From: CAHJXF01 sp038254545
GTDB lineage: Bacteria; Pseudomonadota; Gammaproteobacteria; Burkholderiales; Burkholderiaceae_D
Assembly (NCBI GenBank): GCA_038254545.1
Contig: JBBSGB010000003.1
Span: forward strand, 95,090 to 159,089
Direction of reading: 5' to 3'
Length of the DNA: 64,000 bases
The notes under the pieces are model-generated. The model did no database searches, was not told the origin of the DNA, and saw only the letters and a program-made list of their open reading frames with translations. Positions 47,696 to 55,517 of this stretch are shown here, one piece after another. Position 1 is the first letter of the stretch. The number at the start of each line of letters is the position of its first letter. The position numbers and the translations under genes were made by a program.

Positions 47696-48829
47696 ATGAT
47701 CTTCGAACGCTCGCTGGTGCGCGAGCTCTTCAGTACCGCGAGCGCGATCTTCATCGCGCTCTTGACGATCGTATTGACGATCGCGCTGGTGCGCGTGCTT
47801 GGCCAAGCGGCGGCAGGCCAGGTGGACAACGGCGCGGTGCTGGCGCTGATCATGTTCGCGTCGCTCAACAACCTGCCGGTGCTATTGCAGCTTGCGGTCT
47901 TCGTCACGATCCTGCTGGCGTTGACGCGCAGCTTTCGCGACTCGGAGATGGTGGTGTGGCAGTCATCGGGGCTGGGCCTCACGCGCTGGTTGAGGCCGGT
48001 GATGCGCTTCGTCATTCCAGTCGCGATCATCGTCGGCATCACCAGTCTCTTCATCACGCCCTGGGCGAATCGGCAGTCCAGCGAGTTCAAGGCGCGCTAC
48101 GAGCAACGCAGCGAGGTTTCGCGCGTCACGCCGGGACAGTTCCGCGAGTCGGCCGATGGCTCCAAGGTGTTCTTCGTCGAAGGCTTCGATCCATCGACGG
48201 CGTCGGTGCAGAACGTGCTGGTCAATTCGGCCAAGGCAGGCAAGGTCAGCGTGATTGTCTCCAAGACCGGCCACGTCGAGCGCCAGGCCAACGGCGATGA
48301 CTTCCTGATCATGAACAACGGCCGGCGTTACGAAGGCGTGCCCGGCCGGCCCGACTACAAGATCATGGAGTTCGAGAGCTACGGCGTGCGCATCGAAGCG
48401 AAGTCGCCCGACTTTTCCGGCGACGACTCGGCGCGCGTCAAGTCGACCATAGATCTCATCGCTGAAGGCACGCCGCGCGCCAAGGGCGAACTGGTGTGGC
48501 GCATCGGTTTGATGTTGTCGGTGCTGGCGCTCGCCGTGCTCGCGATTCCCTTGTCGTTCGTGAACGCGCGCGCCGGTCGCTCGGCCAACCTGATCGTGGC
48601 GCTGCTGGTGTACTTCGTTTACAACAACGCGATGAACGTCGTGCAGAGTTCGACCAGCCGCGGACGATTGTCGTTCGCGGTCGCATGGTGGCTGGTGCAT
48701 GTGCTGGTGCTCGTGCTCGCGTTCGCGATGCTGGCCTGGCGCAATCGGGTACCTCAATCGTGGCGTGCGCGGCTACAGCGCCTGCGCGCCTCGTCGAACC
48801 GGTCGGACGCAACAATGGCCGCACCATGA
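47696..48829 (+). CDS. lptF: LPS export ABC transporter permease LptF
   Basis: A 377-residue inner-membrane protein. It starts MIFERSLVRELFSTASAIFI and has six helices: two N-terminal pairs flank a large periplasmic beta-jellyroll domain (VTPGQFRESADGSKVFFVEG), and the final helices include LSVLALAVLAIPLSFVNAR. LptF pairs with LptG and LptB to extract lipopolysaccharide from the inner membrane. It overlaps lptG by 4 bases and is divergent from pepA. Confidence 0.95.
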   Translation: MIFERSLVRELFSTASAIFIALLTIVLTIALVRVLGQAAAGQVDNGAVLALIMFASLNNLPVLLQLAVFVTILLALTRSFRDSEMVVWQSSGLGLTRWLRPVMRFVIPVAIIVGITSLFITPWANRQSSEFKARYEQRSEVSRVTPGQFRESADGSKVFFVEGFDPSTASVQNVLVNSAKAGKVSVIVSKTGHVERQANGDDFLIMNNGRRYEGVPGRPDYKIMEFESYGVRIEAKSPDFSGDDSARVKSTIDLIAEGTPRAKGELVWRIGLMLSVLALAVLAIPLSFVNARAGRSANLIVALLVYFVYNNAMNVVQSSTSRGRLSFAVAWWLVHVLVLVLAFAMLAWRNRVPQSWRARLQRLRASSNRSDATMAAP

Positions 48830-49953
48830 GGATCGGCATCGTCCAGCGTTATCTCGCGCGCGAGATCCTGCTCGCGGTCGCGCTGGTGCTTGCGGCGCTG
48901 CTGGTGCTCTACACCTCGTTCGACTTCATCAATGAGATGAACGACGTCGGCAAGAACGGCTATCGCATCGATCATGCCGCCTTGTTCGTGCTGCTGCAGA
49001 TTCCCGCGCGCGCCTACGAACTGCTGCCGATCGCGGCGTTGATCGGAACCATCTACGCGCTCGCGCAACTCGCGTCGCATTCGGAATTCACGATCCTGCG
49101 CGTCGCGGGGCTCTCGACGCGCGGCGCGGTGCGGATGGTGATGGTGCCGGGCGTTCTGCTGGTGGCGTTCACCTTCCTGCTCGGCGAGATCGTAACGCCT
49201 CAGGTCGAGACGTTGACGCAGAAGCTGCAACTGAAAGCGGGTGCGGGACCGGTCGCGCGCGGACTCAAGAGCGGCCTGTGGGTCAAGGACACCGCGCGCG
49301 CTCCCGATGGCAAGGTGCTGGTGCGTTTCGTCAACATCGGCGCTGTCGGGTCCGACAACAGCCTCGAGCGCGTCAAGGTCTATGAGTTCGACGCGGCCTT
49401 GCGCCTCCAGAACATCGCGTTCGCCGATCGCGGCATCTTCGTGCCGCCGCGATCGTGGCGCCTGTCGAACGTGACCGAGACGCGCTTCGTCAACTTGGGC
49501 GGCAGCGATGCACCCGACAAGGTCGAGGTCAGCAAGGAACCCGATCGCATCTGGCGCTCCGAACTGAACCCGCAGTTGCTCGCGGTGCTGACGGTCTCGC
49601 CCGAGCGCATGGCCGCGCGCAATCTGAACACCTACATCCACCACCTCGAAGACAACAAGCAGACCGCCGAGCGCTACCAGATCGCGTTCTGGAAAAAGAT
49701 CATCTATCCGTTCGCGGTGCTCGTGATGATGGCGTTGGCGTTGCCGTTCGCGTATCTGCATTTTCGCAGCGGCGGCATCAGCTTCAAGATCTTCGCGGGG
49801 ATCATGATTGGCATCGGTTTCTACCTGCTCAACAATCTCTTCTCGCACGTGGGGCTGCTCAACACCTGGCCGCCGATCCTTTCGGCCGCGATGCCGAGCA
49901 TCGTGGCGTTGACCGCGGCGCTGCTCGCTTTGCGATGGGTCGAGCGGCGATGA
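48826..49953 (+). CDS. lptG: LPS export ABC transporter permease LptG
   Basis: A 375-residue partner of LptF, starting at the ATG that overlaps the lptF stop (MRIGIVQRYLAREILLAVAL). Family features include the coupling region HSEFTILRVAGLSTRGAVRM, the periplasmic domain (VTETRFVNLGGSDAPDKVEV) and the C-terminal helices with FRSGGISFKIFAGIMIGIGF. It forms the LptB2FG complex for lipopolysaccharide transport. It overlaps the CbiX-like gene by 4 bases. Confidence 0.95.
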   Translation: MRIGIVQRYLAREILLAVALVLAALLVLYTSFDFINEMNDVGKNGYRIDHAALFVLLQIPARAYELLPIAALIGTIYALAQLASHSEFTILRVAGLSTRGAVRMVMVPGVLLVAFTFLLGEIVTPQVETLTQKLQLKAGAGPVARGLKSGLWVKDTARAPDGKVLVRFVNIGAVGSDNSLERVKVYEFDAALRLQNIAFADRGIFVPPRSWRLSNVTETRFVNLGGSDAPDKVEVSKEPDRIWRSELNPQLLAVLTVSPERMAARNLNTYIHHLEDNKQTAERYQIAFWKKIIYPFAVLVMMALALPFAYLHFRSGGISFKIFAGIMIGIGFYLLNNLFSHVGLLNTWPPILSAAMPSIVALTAALLALRWVERR

Positions 49954-50369
49954 ACACGTGCAGGCACGGGCTGATTCTCTTTGCCCACGGCGCGCGCGAT
50001 GCGCGCTGGGCCGAGCCGTTCGAGCGCCTGCGCACGAAGGTCGATGCGCGGTTCGATGTGCTTCCCGCAGAGCGCAGTGCTGCGGGCACGAGCGACACGT
50101 GCGTCGCACTGGCCTTTCTCGAATTGATGGAGCCCGACCTCGATCGCGCAGCCGACAAACTCGTTGCCGACGGCTGCACGGCGCTCACGATCGTTCCGGT
50201 CTTTCTAGGCCAGGGCTCGCATCTGCGACGCGACCTCCCGCAACTCGTCGAGAAACTTGGCGCGCGCCTGCCTGCGATCGACATCGCGATCACGGACGCC
50301 GCCGGCGAGGACGACGCCGTGCTCGACGCGATCGCCGACTACTGCGTACGGTCTTCCAGCAGCGGCTGA
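49950..50369 (+). CDS. cbiX: CbiX-type sirohydrochlorin chelatase-like protein
   Basis: A 139-residue short (CbiX-S) chelatase. The metal-binding histidines are in LILFAHGARDARWAEPFERL (His13) and GQGSHLRRDLP. Such proteins insert Co, Ni or Fe into sirohydrochlorin for cobalamin, F430 or siroheme. Placement directly behind lptG is common in betaproteobacteria and says nothing about metal choice. Its last 31 bases overlap the convergent terC gene. Confidence 0.88.
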   Translation: MNTCRHGLILFAHGARDARWAEPFERLRTKVDARFDVLPAERSAAGTSDTCVALAFLELMEPDLDRAADKLVADGCTALTIVPVFLGQGSHLRRDLPQLVEKLGARLPAIDIAITDAAGEDDAVLDAIADYCVRSSSSG

Positions 50370-51346
50370 GGGGTCGTCGACTGCGGCGGCACTCGCGTCA
50401 CCGCCTTCGGGCGATGACGCACGCTCAGGAAGATGGTCGTCGCGAGTATGCCGAGGATGACCAGCAGCGAGATCAACGGCGGAATGTGGAACATGTCCGC
50501 GATCAGCATCTTGATGCCGACGAACAGCAGGATCACCGCCAAGCCGTAAGGCAACAGGTGGAAGCGGTCGGCCGTGTCGGCCAAGAGGAAGAACATCGCG
50601 CGCAGGCCGAGCACCGCGAAGATGTTCGAGGTCAGCACGATGAAGGGATCGTCGGTGATCGCGAAGATCGCGGGAATCGAATCGACCGCGAAGATCACAT
50701 CGGTGATGCCGATCAACGCGACGATCAACAACATCGGCGTCGCCATCCGCACGCCGTTGTGGCGCGTGAACAAGCGCTCGCCGTCGTAGCTTGGCGACAC
50801 GCGCATCACCCGGCACAGGAACCGCAGCACCGGGTTGTCGTCCAGTGAGGATTCCTTGCCCGCCGACAACCACATCTTGATGCCGGTGACGACCAGGAAC
50901 GCGCCGAACAGGTAGAGCACCCAATGGAACTGCTCGATCAGGTAGGAGCCCGCGAGGATCAGCACGGCGCGCAGCACGATCGCCGCAACGATGCCGATCA
51001 TCAGCGCACGCTTCTGGAATTCGGAAGGCAGCGCGAAATGCGTGAAGATGGTCAGGAAGAGAAATATGTTGTCGATCGCGAGCGACTTCTCGATCAGATA
51101 GCCGGTCACGAATTCGAGCGTGCGCGTATCTGCAACCTCGCGACCGAAGCGCGACGCGAGCCACCACCACAGCAAAGCCGCGAAGATCAGCGACAACGCG
51201 ACCCAGGCCACCGACCAAATCGCGGCCTCGCGCATGCCGACGCGATGCGCGCCTTCCTTCTTCAGTACGACGAAGTCGACGATCAACGCGAGAACGATGA
51301 AGACGCCGAAGCCGGCCCAGAGCCAGATATTGCCGATGGTGATCAC
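50339..51346 (-). CDS. TerC/Alx-family membrane protein, probable manganese exporter
   Basis: About 335 residues from GTG 51346 (MITIGNIWLWAGFGVFIVLA); a TTG at 51364 is also possible. Nine or so transmembrane helices are visible, with the conserved acidic membrane motifs EKSLAIDNIFLFLTIF and GITDVIFAVDSIPAIFA and the C-terminal SNIFAVLGLRAMFFLLAD, as in Alx/TerC proteins. Alx-type members export Mn2+ and are controlled by the yybP-ykoY riboswitch; a matching leader lies upstream (51435-51585), which supports this function. It overlaps cbiX by 31 bases tail to tail. Confidence 0.9.
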   Translation of the reverse strand: MITIGNIWLWAGFGVFIVLALIVDFVVLKKEGAHRVGMREAAIWSVAWVALSLIFAALLWWWLASRFGREVADTRTLEFVTGYLIEKSLAIDNIFLFLTIFTHFALPSEFQKRALMIGIVAAIVLRAVLILAGSYLIEQFHWVLYLFGAFLVVTGIKMWLSAGKESSLDDNPVLRFLCRVMRVSPSYDGERLFTRHNGVRMATPMLLIVALIGITDVIFAVDSIPAIFAITDDPFIVLTSNIFAVLGLRAMFFLLADTADRFHLLPYGLAVILLFVGIKMLIADMFHIPPLISLLVILGILATTIFLSVRHRPKAVTRVPPQSTTPQPLLEDRTQ

Positions 51347-51434
51347 GATGCGTCGGCTTTCCAAGTCAAGCGCGACGCGGTCCCCGCAAGCGTCGCCCCA
51401 TTGCCGAAGGTTTCCGATGCCGTTGGGTCGGATA

Positions 51435-51585
51435 CCTTCGCAAAGGTCTTGCTTGCTGCGCTGAATATCGCCTTGCCTGCACGCAAGGTCGGGTGGGAAT
51501 GGACTCAGCGCTGCCTGCGGAACCGGACGTGGGTTGAACGTCGTGCTGACGGCTCCGCAGCGAAAAGCGACTCCCCTCTGGAGAT
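51435..51585 (-). ncRNA. yybP-ykoY manganese riboswitch (candidate)
   Basis: The minus-strand leader of terC carries the conserved pieces in the right order. AGAGGGGAG (51571-51579) leads into GGGGAGTCGC (consensus GGGGAGUAGC, one mismatch), followed by GAGCCGTCAGCACG. The 3' conserved block GCAAGACCTTTGC lies at about 51440-51452. AGAGG can pair with CCTTT to form helix P1. The family senses Mn2+ and typically turns on Alx/MntP/TerC-type exporters; the terC start lies about 90 bases further on. A covariance search was not possible here. Confidence 0.7.
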
Positions 51586-51693
51586 GAGGTAGTGGAGTGC
51601 CACTCGGGTCCCAAGTTCCGTGAATCGAGCTTCGGCAGGCATTCTCGTGGCCCTAGTGGCGTCGACGTGCTCCGCGGCGCGAGTGAATTCCTA

Positions 51694-51833
51694 TGGACGA
51701 CGCGCAACGCGCGTTCTAGTATCACGCCGATCCCGAGGCACGCAGGTCGTGCTCGACGCGCAATGGCACCAGGAGGAGGGCCGGCAAAGGCCGTCACTCT
51801 TGACGCGAAGGCGATGCCTTCGCGTTTTTTTTT
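51694..51833 (+). ncRNA. Candidate small RNA with its own promoter and terminator
   Basis: A promoter-like pair (TGGACG at 51694-51699, 17-base spacer, TAGTAT at 51717-51722; 4/6 matches each) is followed by about 105 bases with no plausible coding frame. It ends in a very strong terminator: CGCGAAGGC-GAT-GCCTTCGCG (51804-51824) and nine T residues. An inner hairpin GGCC-GGCAAA-GGCC precedes it, and a purine-rich AGGAGGAGGG segment is exposed. The unit lies between the terC riboswitch leader and purB, and no neighbouring gene needs a plus-strand terminator here. Confidence 0.5.
51804..51833 (+). terminator. Strong orphan intrinsic terminator
   Basis: A perfect 9-base stem (CGCGAAGGC with GCCTTCGCG) and nine T residues on the plus strand, the best terminator in the window. 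The nearest upstream plus-strand gene, cbiX, ends 1.4 kb away, so it must end an unannotated transcript. Confidence 0.9.
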
Positions 51834-51884
51834 GCCTGCGCGATCGACATCGCGACGGGCGCGTCCGCGGATTAGGTGCGCTTG

Positions 51885-53318
51885 CTATTCGATGCGCGCG
51901 GCAAGCCGAGCGGCGTCGCCGATGTAGGTGGCCGGCGTCAATGCGAGCAACCGTTGTTTCTCTTGGTCCGGAATCGCGAGACCGGTGATGAAGTGCTGTA
52001 GTGCTTCCCTGGTAATACCCGTGCCGCGCGTGAGTGTCTTGAGCTGCTCGTATGGATTCTCGATCCCGTAGCGACGCATCACCGTCTGCACCGGCTCGGC
52101 CAGCACCTCCCAGGCCGTGTCCAGATCGGCCGCGATGCGCGCGCGATTGATTTGCAGTTTTGCGAGTCCGCGCAGGCACGACTCCCACGCAATCAGGCAA
52201 TAGCCGAAAGCCGCGCCGACATTGCGCAGCACGGTCGAGTCGGTGAGATCGCGCTGCCAGCGCGACACCGGCAGCTTGTCCGACATGTGACGCAGCAGCG
52301 CGTTGGCGAGCCCGAGATTGCCCTCGGAATTCTCGAAGTCGATCGGGTTGACCTTGTGCGGCATGGTCGACGAGCCGATCTCGCCGGCCACGACCTTCTG
52401 TCCGAAGTAGCCCAGCGAGATGTAGCCCCACAGGTCGCGATCGAGGTCGAGCACGATGACGTTGGCGCGTGCGATCGCATCGAACAGTTCGGCCATCCAG
52501 TCATGTGGTTCGATCTGGATCGTGTAGGGATTGAATACCAGGTCGAAGTCGTTCTCCACGACGCGGCGCGCGAGCGTTTCCCAATCGAGGTCGGGACAGG
52601 CGACGCGATGCGCGTTGTAGTTGCCGACCGCGCCGTTCATCTTTGCCAGCACTTCGACTTCGCCTATGCGCGCGATCGCCCGCGCCAGCCTTGCCGCGAC
52701 GTTGGCCATCTCCTTGCCCATGGTGGTCGGGCTCGCGGTCTGTCCGTGGGTGCGCGACATCATCGCGACGTCGGCATGCTCGTGCGCAAGTGCGACGAGA
52801 CGGTCGTGTATCGAGCGCAGCGTCGGCACGAGCACATCGTCGCGTGCGGCCTTGATCATCATGCCGTGCGAGGTGTTGTTGATGTCCTCGGAGGTGCACG
52901 CGAAATGGATGAGCTCGCTGGCCCCGGTCATCTCGCCCGACACGTCAGGCGGCGCAGCAGCGATGGCTTCCTTCATCCAGTACTCGACGGCCTTGACATC
53001 GTGGTTGGTGATCGCCTCGATCGCCTTGATGCGTGCCGCATCGGCATCGGAGAAGTCAGCGACGAGGTTCGCCAACCATTGCCGGGTCGCGCCAGAAAAG
53101 CGCGGCAATTGTGCGAGACCGGCTTCGGACAAGGCGATCAGCCAAGCCACCTCGACACGCACGCGATACCGCATGAAGGCGGCCTCCGACAGCAGCGGGC
53201 GCAGGCGATCGACCTTATTCGCGTAGCGGCCGTCGAGCGGCGATAGCGCGTTGAGCGCGAAGTCGCTTGCGGCCGCCTGGGTCGTTGCGTTGGGGTTCGG
53301 CGCTGGGGCTGTGGACAT
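51885..53318 (-). CDS. purB: Adenylosuccinate lyase
   Basis: A 477-residue enzyme of purine synthesis that removes fumarate from SAICAR and from adenylosuccinate. The fumarase/aspartase superfamily signature is GSSTMPHKVNPIDFENSEG, and the other active-site blocks are FACTSEDINNTSHGMMI and MSRTHGQTASPTTMGKEMAN with the catalytic His. The sequence is of the long, E. coli-like type, starting after an Ala-rich leader of about 20 residues. It is divergent from the GST gene, with a 211-base promoter region (53319-53529) that shows no distinct element. Confidence 0.96.
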   Translation of the reverse strand: MSTAPAPNPNATTQAAASDFALNALSPLDGRYANKVDRLRPLLSEAAFMRYRVRVEVAWLIALSEAGLAQLPRFSGATRQWLANLVADFSDADAARIKAIEAITNHDVKAVEYWMKEAIAAAPPDVSGEMTGASELIHFACTSEDINNTSHGMMIKAARDDVLVPTLRSIHDRLVALAHEHADVAMMSRTHGQTASPTTMGKEMANVAARLARAIARIGEVEVLAKMNGAVGNYNAHRVACPDLDWETLARRVVENDFDLVFNPYTIQIEPHDWMAELFDAIARANVIVLDLDRDLWGYISLGYFGQKVVAGEIGSSTMPHKVNPIDFENSEGNLGLANALLRHMSDKLPVSRWQRDLTDSTVLRNVGAAFGYCLIAWESCLRGLAKLQINRARIAADLDTAWEVLAEPVQTVMRRYGIENPYEQLKTLTRGTGITREALQHFITGLAIPDQEKQRLLALTPATYIGDAARLAARIE

Positions 53319-53529
53319 CGTGAAATCGAGGGATGGGAAGGAGTTCGGCGGCGGGCGAGTTTAGCATCGCGACCCCAGTTTTTTCGTGCGTCGTCGGGTG
53401 CCGAAGACCCCGCGCACAGCAGGAGATTCGGGCCGCTTCGAGGCGCCGGGCGGCTTGCCTCGGAGCGTTCTGGTGGCCAAGGGCCGATGCTATACTGCGG
53501 CGCCCCAATCGCCGGACCCATACCCCAAA

Positions 53530-54141
53530 ATGAAGTTGATCGGCTCGAACACCAGCCCGTACGTGCGCAAGGTGCGCATCGTCATGGCCGAGAAGAAACT
53601 GGACTACCAGTACGAGCTCGAGGATGTGTGGGCCGACGCGACGATCATCGGCGACTCGAATCCGCTCGGCAAGGTTCCGTGCCTGATCATGGAAGACGGC
53701 GGCGCGGTCTTCGACTCGCGCGTCATCGTCGAATATCTCGACACGTTGACGCCGGTGGGCAAACTGATTCCGTCGAGCGGACGCGAACGCGCCGAAGTGA
53801 AGTGCTGGGAAGCGCTCGCCGACGGCGTGCTCGATGCAGCCGTCCTGATGCGTCTCGAAGAAACCCAGCGCAAGCCCGAGGAACGCAGTAGCAAATGGGT
53901 GATGCGCCAGCGCAAGAAGGTCGACACAGCCTTGCACGCGATGTTCAGCGGACTCGGTGAAGGCGCGTGGTGCAACGGCACGCACTATTCGCTGGCCGAC
54001 ATCGCGGTCGGTTGCGCGCTTGGCTGGATTGCGTTCCGGTTCCCCGATATCGCCTGGTATCGCGAGTATCCAAATCTCGCGCGCCTGTCCGACAAGCTGG
54101 CCGAGCGTCCGTCGTTTCGCGAGACCGTGCCGAAGGCTTGA
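53530..54141 (+). CDS. Glutathione S-transferase family protein, YibF-like
   Basis: A 203-residue cytoplasmic protein. The N-terminal thioredoxin-like domain has KLIGSNTSPYVRKVRIVMAE with the Ser of the glutathione-activating position, the cis-Pro motif NPLGKVPCLIMEDG and FDSRVIVEYLDTL. The all-helical C-terminal domain has YSLADIAVGCALGWIAFRFP, with the N-capping box. The substrate is unknown. It is followed by a short gap and the convergent IclR gene. Confidence 0.88.
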   Translation: MKLIGSNTSPYVRKVRIVMAEKKLDYQYELEDVWADATIIGDSNPLGKVPCLIMEDGGAVFDSRVIVEYLDTLTPVGKLIPSSGRERAEVKCWEALADGVLDAAVLMRLEETQRKPEERSSKWVMRQRKKVDTALHAMFSGLGEGAWCNGTHYSLADIAVGCALGWIAFRFPDIAWYREYPNLARLSDKLAERPSFRETVPKA

Positions 54142-54213
54142 TGCGGTCGCAATACGATTGCGCGATCGCGCCGCAGTCTATATTCGCCCGCGGACGAATA
54201 TCCACCCGGTTCT

Positions 54214-54990
54214 CTAGAGCGCGCCGATCGCAGCCGAGATCCGCGCCGCCGTTGCGGTCAGCTCGCTGATCCACGCATCCTTCAATCGGTCTGCGGGCGC
54301 GGTGAGCGAAAGCCCGGCCACCACCTTGCCGTCGTCGTCGCGTATCGCCGCGGCGATGCAACGCACGCCGACTTCCAGCTCTTCGTTGTCGCGTGAATAG
54401 CCCCGCGCGCGCACCTGCGACAACTCCTTTTCGAGACGCGCGAGTTCGGTGATGCTGTTGTCGGTATGGCCAAGAAGTCCGGTGCGCATCGCGTAGCTGC
54501 GTACCTGCCTCGGATCGTCGATCGATAGAAAGAGCTTGCCGACCGACGTCAGATGCAGTGGCGCGCGGCCGCCGATCGCGCGCACCACCTGCACACCGGA
54601 GAACTCGTTGTAGGCGCGCTCGACGTAGATGATCTCGTCGCCTTGTCGCACCGACAGGTTGACGGTTTGTCCGGTGCTCTTGTGCAGGTCGCGCATCGGC
54701 GCGAGCGCGGCGTCGCGCACCGACAGGCGCGACCTGACGATGTTGCCCAGCTCGAGCAATCGCATGCCCAGGCGATATCGACCGGGTTCGGTGCGATCGA
54801 CGAAGCGCGCGAGCACCATGTCGTTGAGAATGCGATGCGCGGTCGACGGATGAAGCCCGGTCGTTTGTGAAAGCTGGCGCAGGCTGACGGGTTCGCGTTC
54901 TTTCGCGAGCGCGTCGACCAGGGTCAGCATCCGCTCGATGACCTGGATGCTCGGGCCGCGCGTTTCGGGCCGGAAAGGGTGGGGCGTCAT
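54214..54990 (-). CDS. IclR-family transcriptional regulator
   Basis: A 258-residue regulator. The N-terminal winged helix reads IQVIERMLTLVDALAKEREP, SLRQLSQTTGLHPSTAHRIL, NDMVLARFVDRTEPGRYRLG. The C-terminal ligand-binding domain has MRDLHKSTGQTVNLSVRQGD, YSRDNEELEVGVRCIAAAIR and VVAGLSLTAPADRLKD, typical of IclR sensors of small carboxylic acids. It is divergent from the glycine-zipper gene 87 bases away; neither target nor ligand can be read from the context. Confidence 0.92.
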   Translation of the reverse strand: MTPHPFRPETRGPSIQVIERMLTLVDALAKEREPVSLRQLSQTTGLHPSTAHRILNDMVLARFVDRTEPGRYRLGMRLLELGNIVRSRLSVRDAALAPMRDLHKSTGQTVNLSVRQGDEIIYVERAYNEFSGVQVVRAIGGRAPLHLTSVGKLFLSIDDPRQVRSYAMRTGLLGHTDNSITELARLEKELSQVRARGYSRDNEELEVGVRCIAAAIRDDDGKVVAGLSLTAPADRLKDAWISELTATAARISAAIGAL

Positions 54991-55077
54991 GAGATTACAA
55001 TCGTTGCGCCGATTCTAATCCGGCGCTCGAGCGCTGGTCCCGGGGCCGCAAGCAATCGAGATCAACAGGAGACAGCA

Positions 55078-55509
55078 ATGCAATTCAAGACGATGAAACA
55101 AGGGTTTCGCGCGCTGGTCGTCGGCGTGTTGGCGACGTCGATGATCGCGATCGCGCCGCCCGCGTACGCCCGGAAACGGACCAACAGTTGCGCGGACTGC
55201 GGCACCGTGCTGACCACCAATCGCAAGGACGAGAAGGGCTCGGGAACGGCTGGCACCGTGGTCGGAGGCGTCGGCGGCGCAGTGGCCGGCAACGTGATCG
55301 GACATAACACGACGTCGACGGTGCTGGGCGGCGTGGGTGGTGCGGTCGCCGGCAACCTGATCGGCAAGAAGCTCACCCGCAAGAAGATCTGGTCGGTGCA
55401 GGTGAAGATGGATAACGGCTCTATACAGGACGTCGACTTCACCAGCGATCCCAATTTCAGACAGGGCGAGCGCGTGCGCGTGAGGGACGGGACGTTGAGC
55501 CGGATGTAA
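55078..55509 (+). CDS. Exported glycine-zipper protein
   Basis: A 143-residue protein with a GGAG ribosome site 7 bases before the ATG. A signal peptide covers residues 1-36 (ALVVGVLATSMIAIAPPAYA, cleavage AYA-RK). The mature part begins with a Cys pair (SCADCGTVL) and holds two glycine-zipper repeats, GGVGGAVAGNVIGHN and GGVGGAVAGNLIGKK, which form a tight helical hairpin in the membrane, as in SlyB/Pal-associated lipoproteins. The C-terminal end is a small beta domain (WSVQVKMDNGSIQDVDF). No lipobox is present. Confidence 0.85.
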   Translation: MQFKTMKQGFRALVVGVLATSMIAIAPPAYARKRTNSCADCGTVLTTNRKDEKGSGTAGTVVGGVGGAVAGNVIGHNTTSTVLGGVGGAVAGNLIGKKLTRKKIWSVQVKMDNGSIQDVDFTSDPNFRQGERVRVRDGTLSRM

Positions 55510-55517
55510 ATGCGGAA

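Noticed and set aside
51620..51988. A 122-codon plus-strand frame with a signal-peptide-like beginning
   Set aside because: The strong terminator at 51804-51833 lies inside it and the end overlaps purB, so it is unlikely to be translated.
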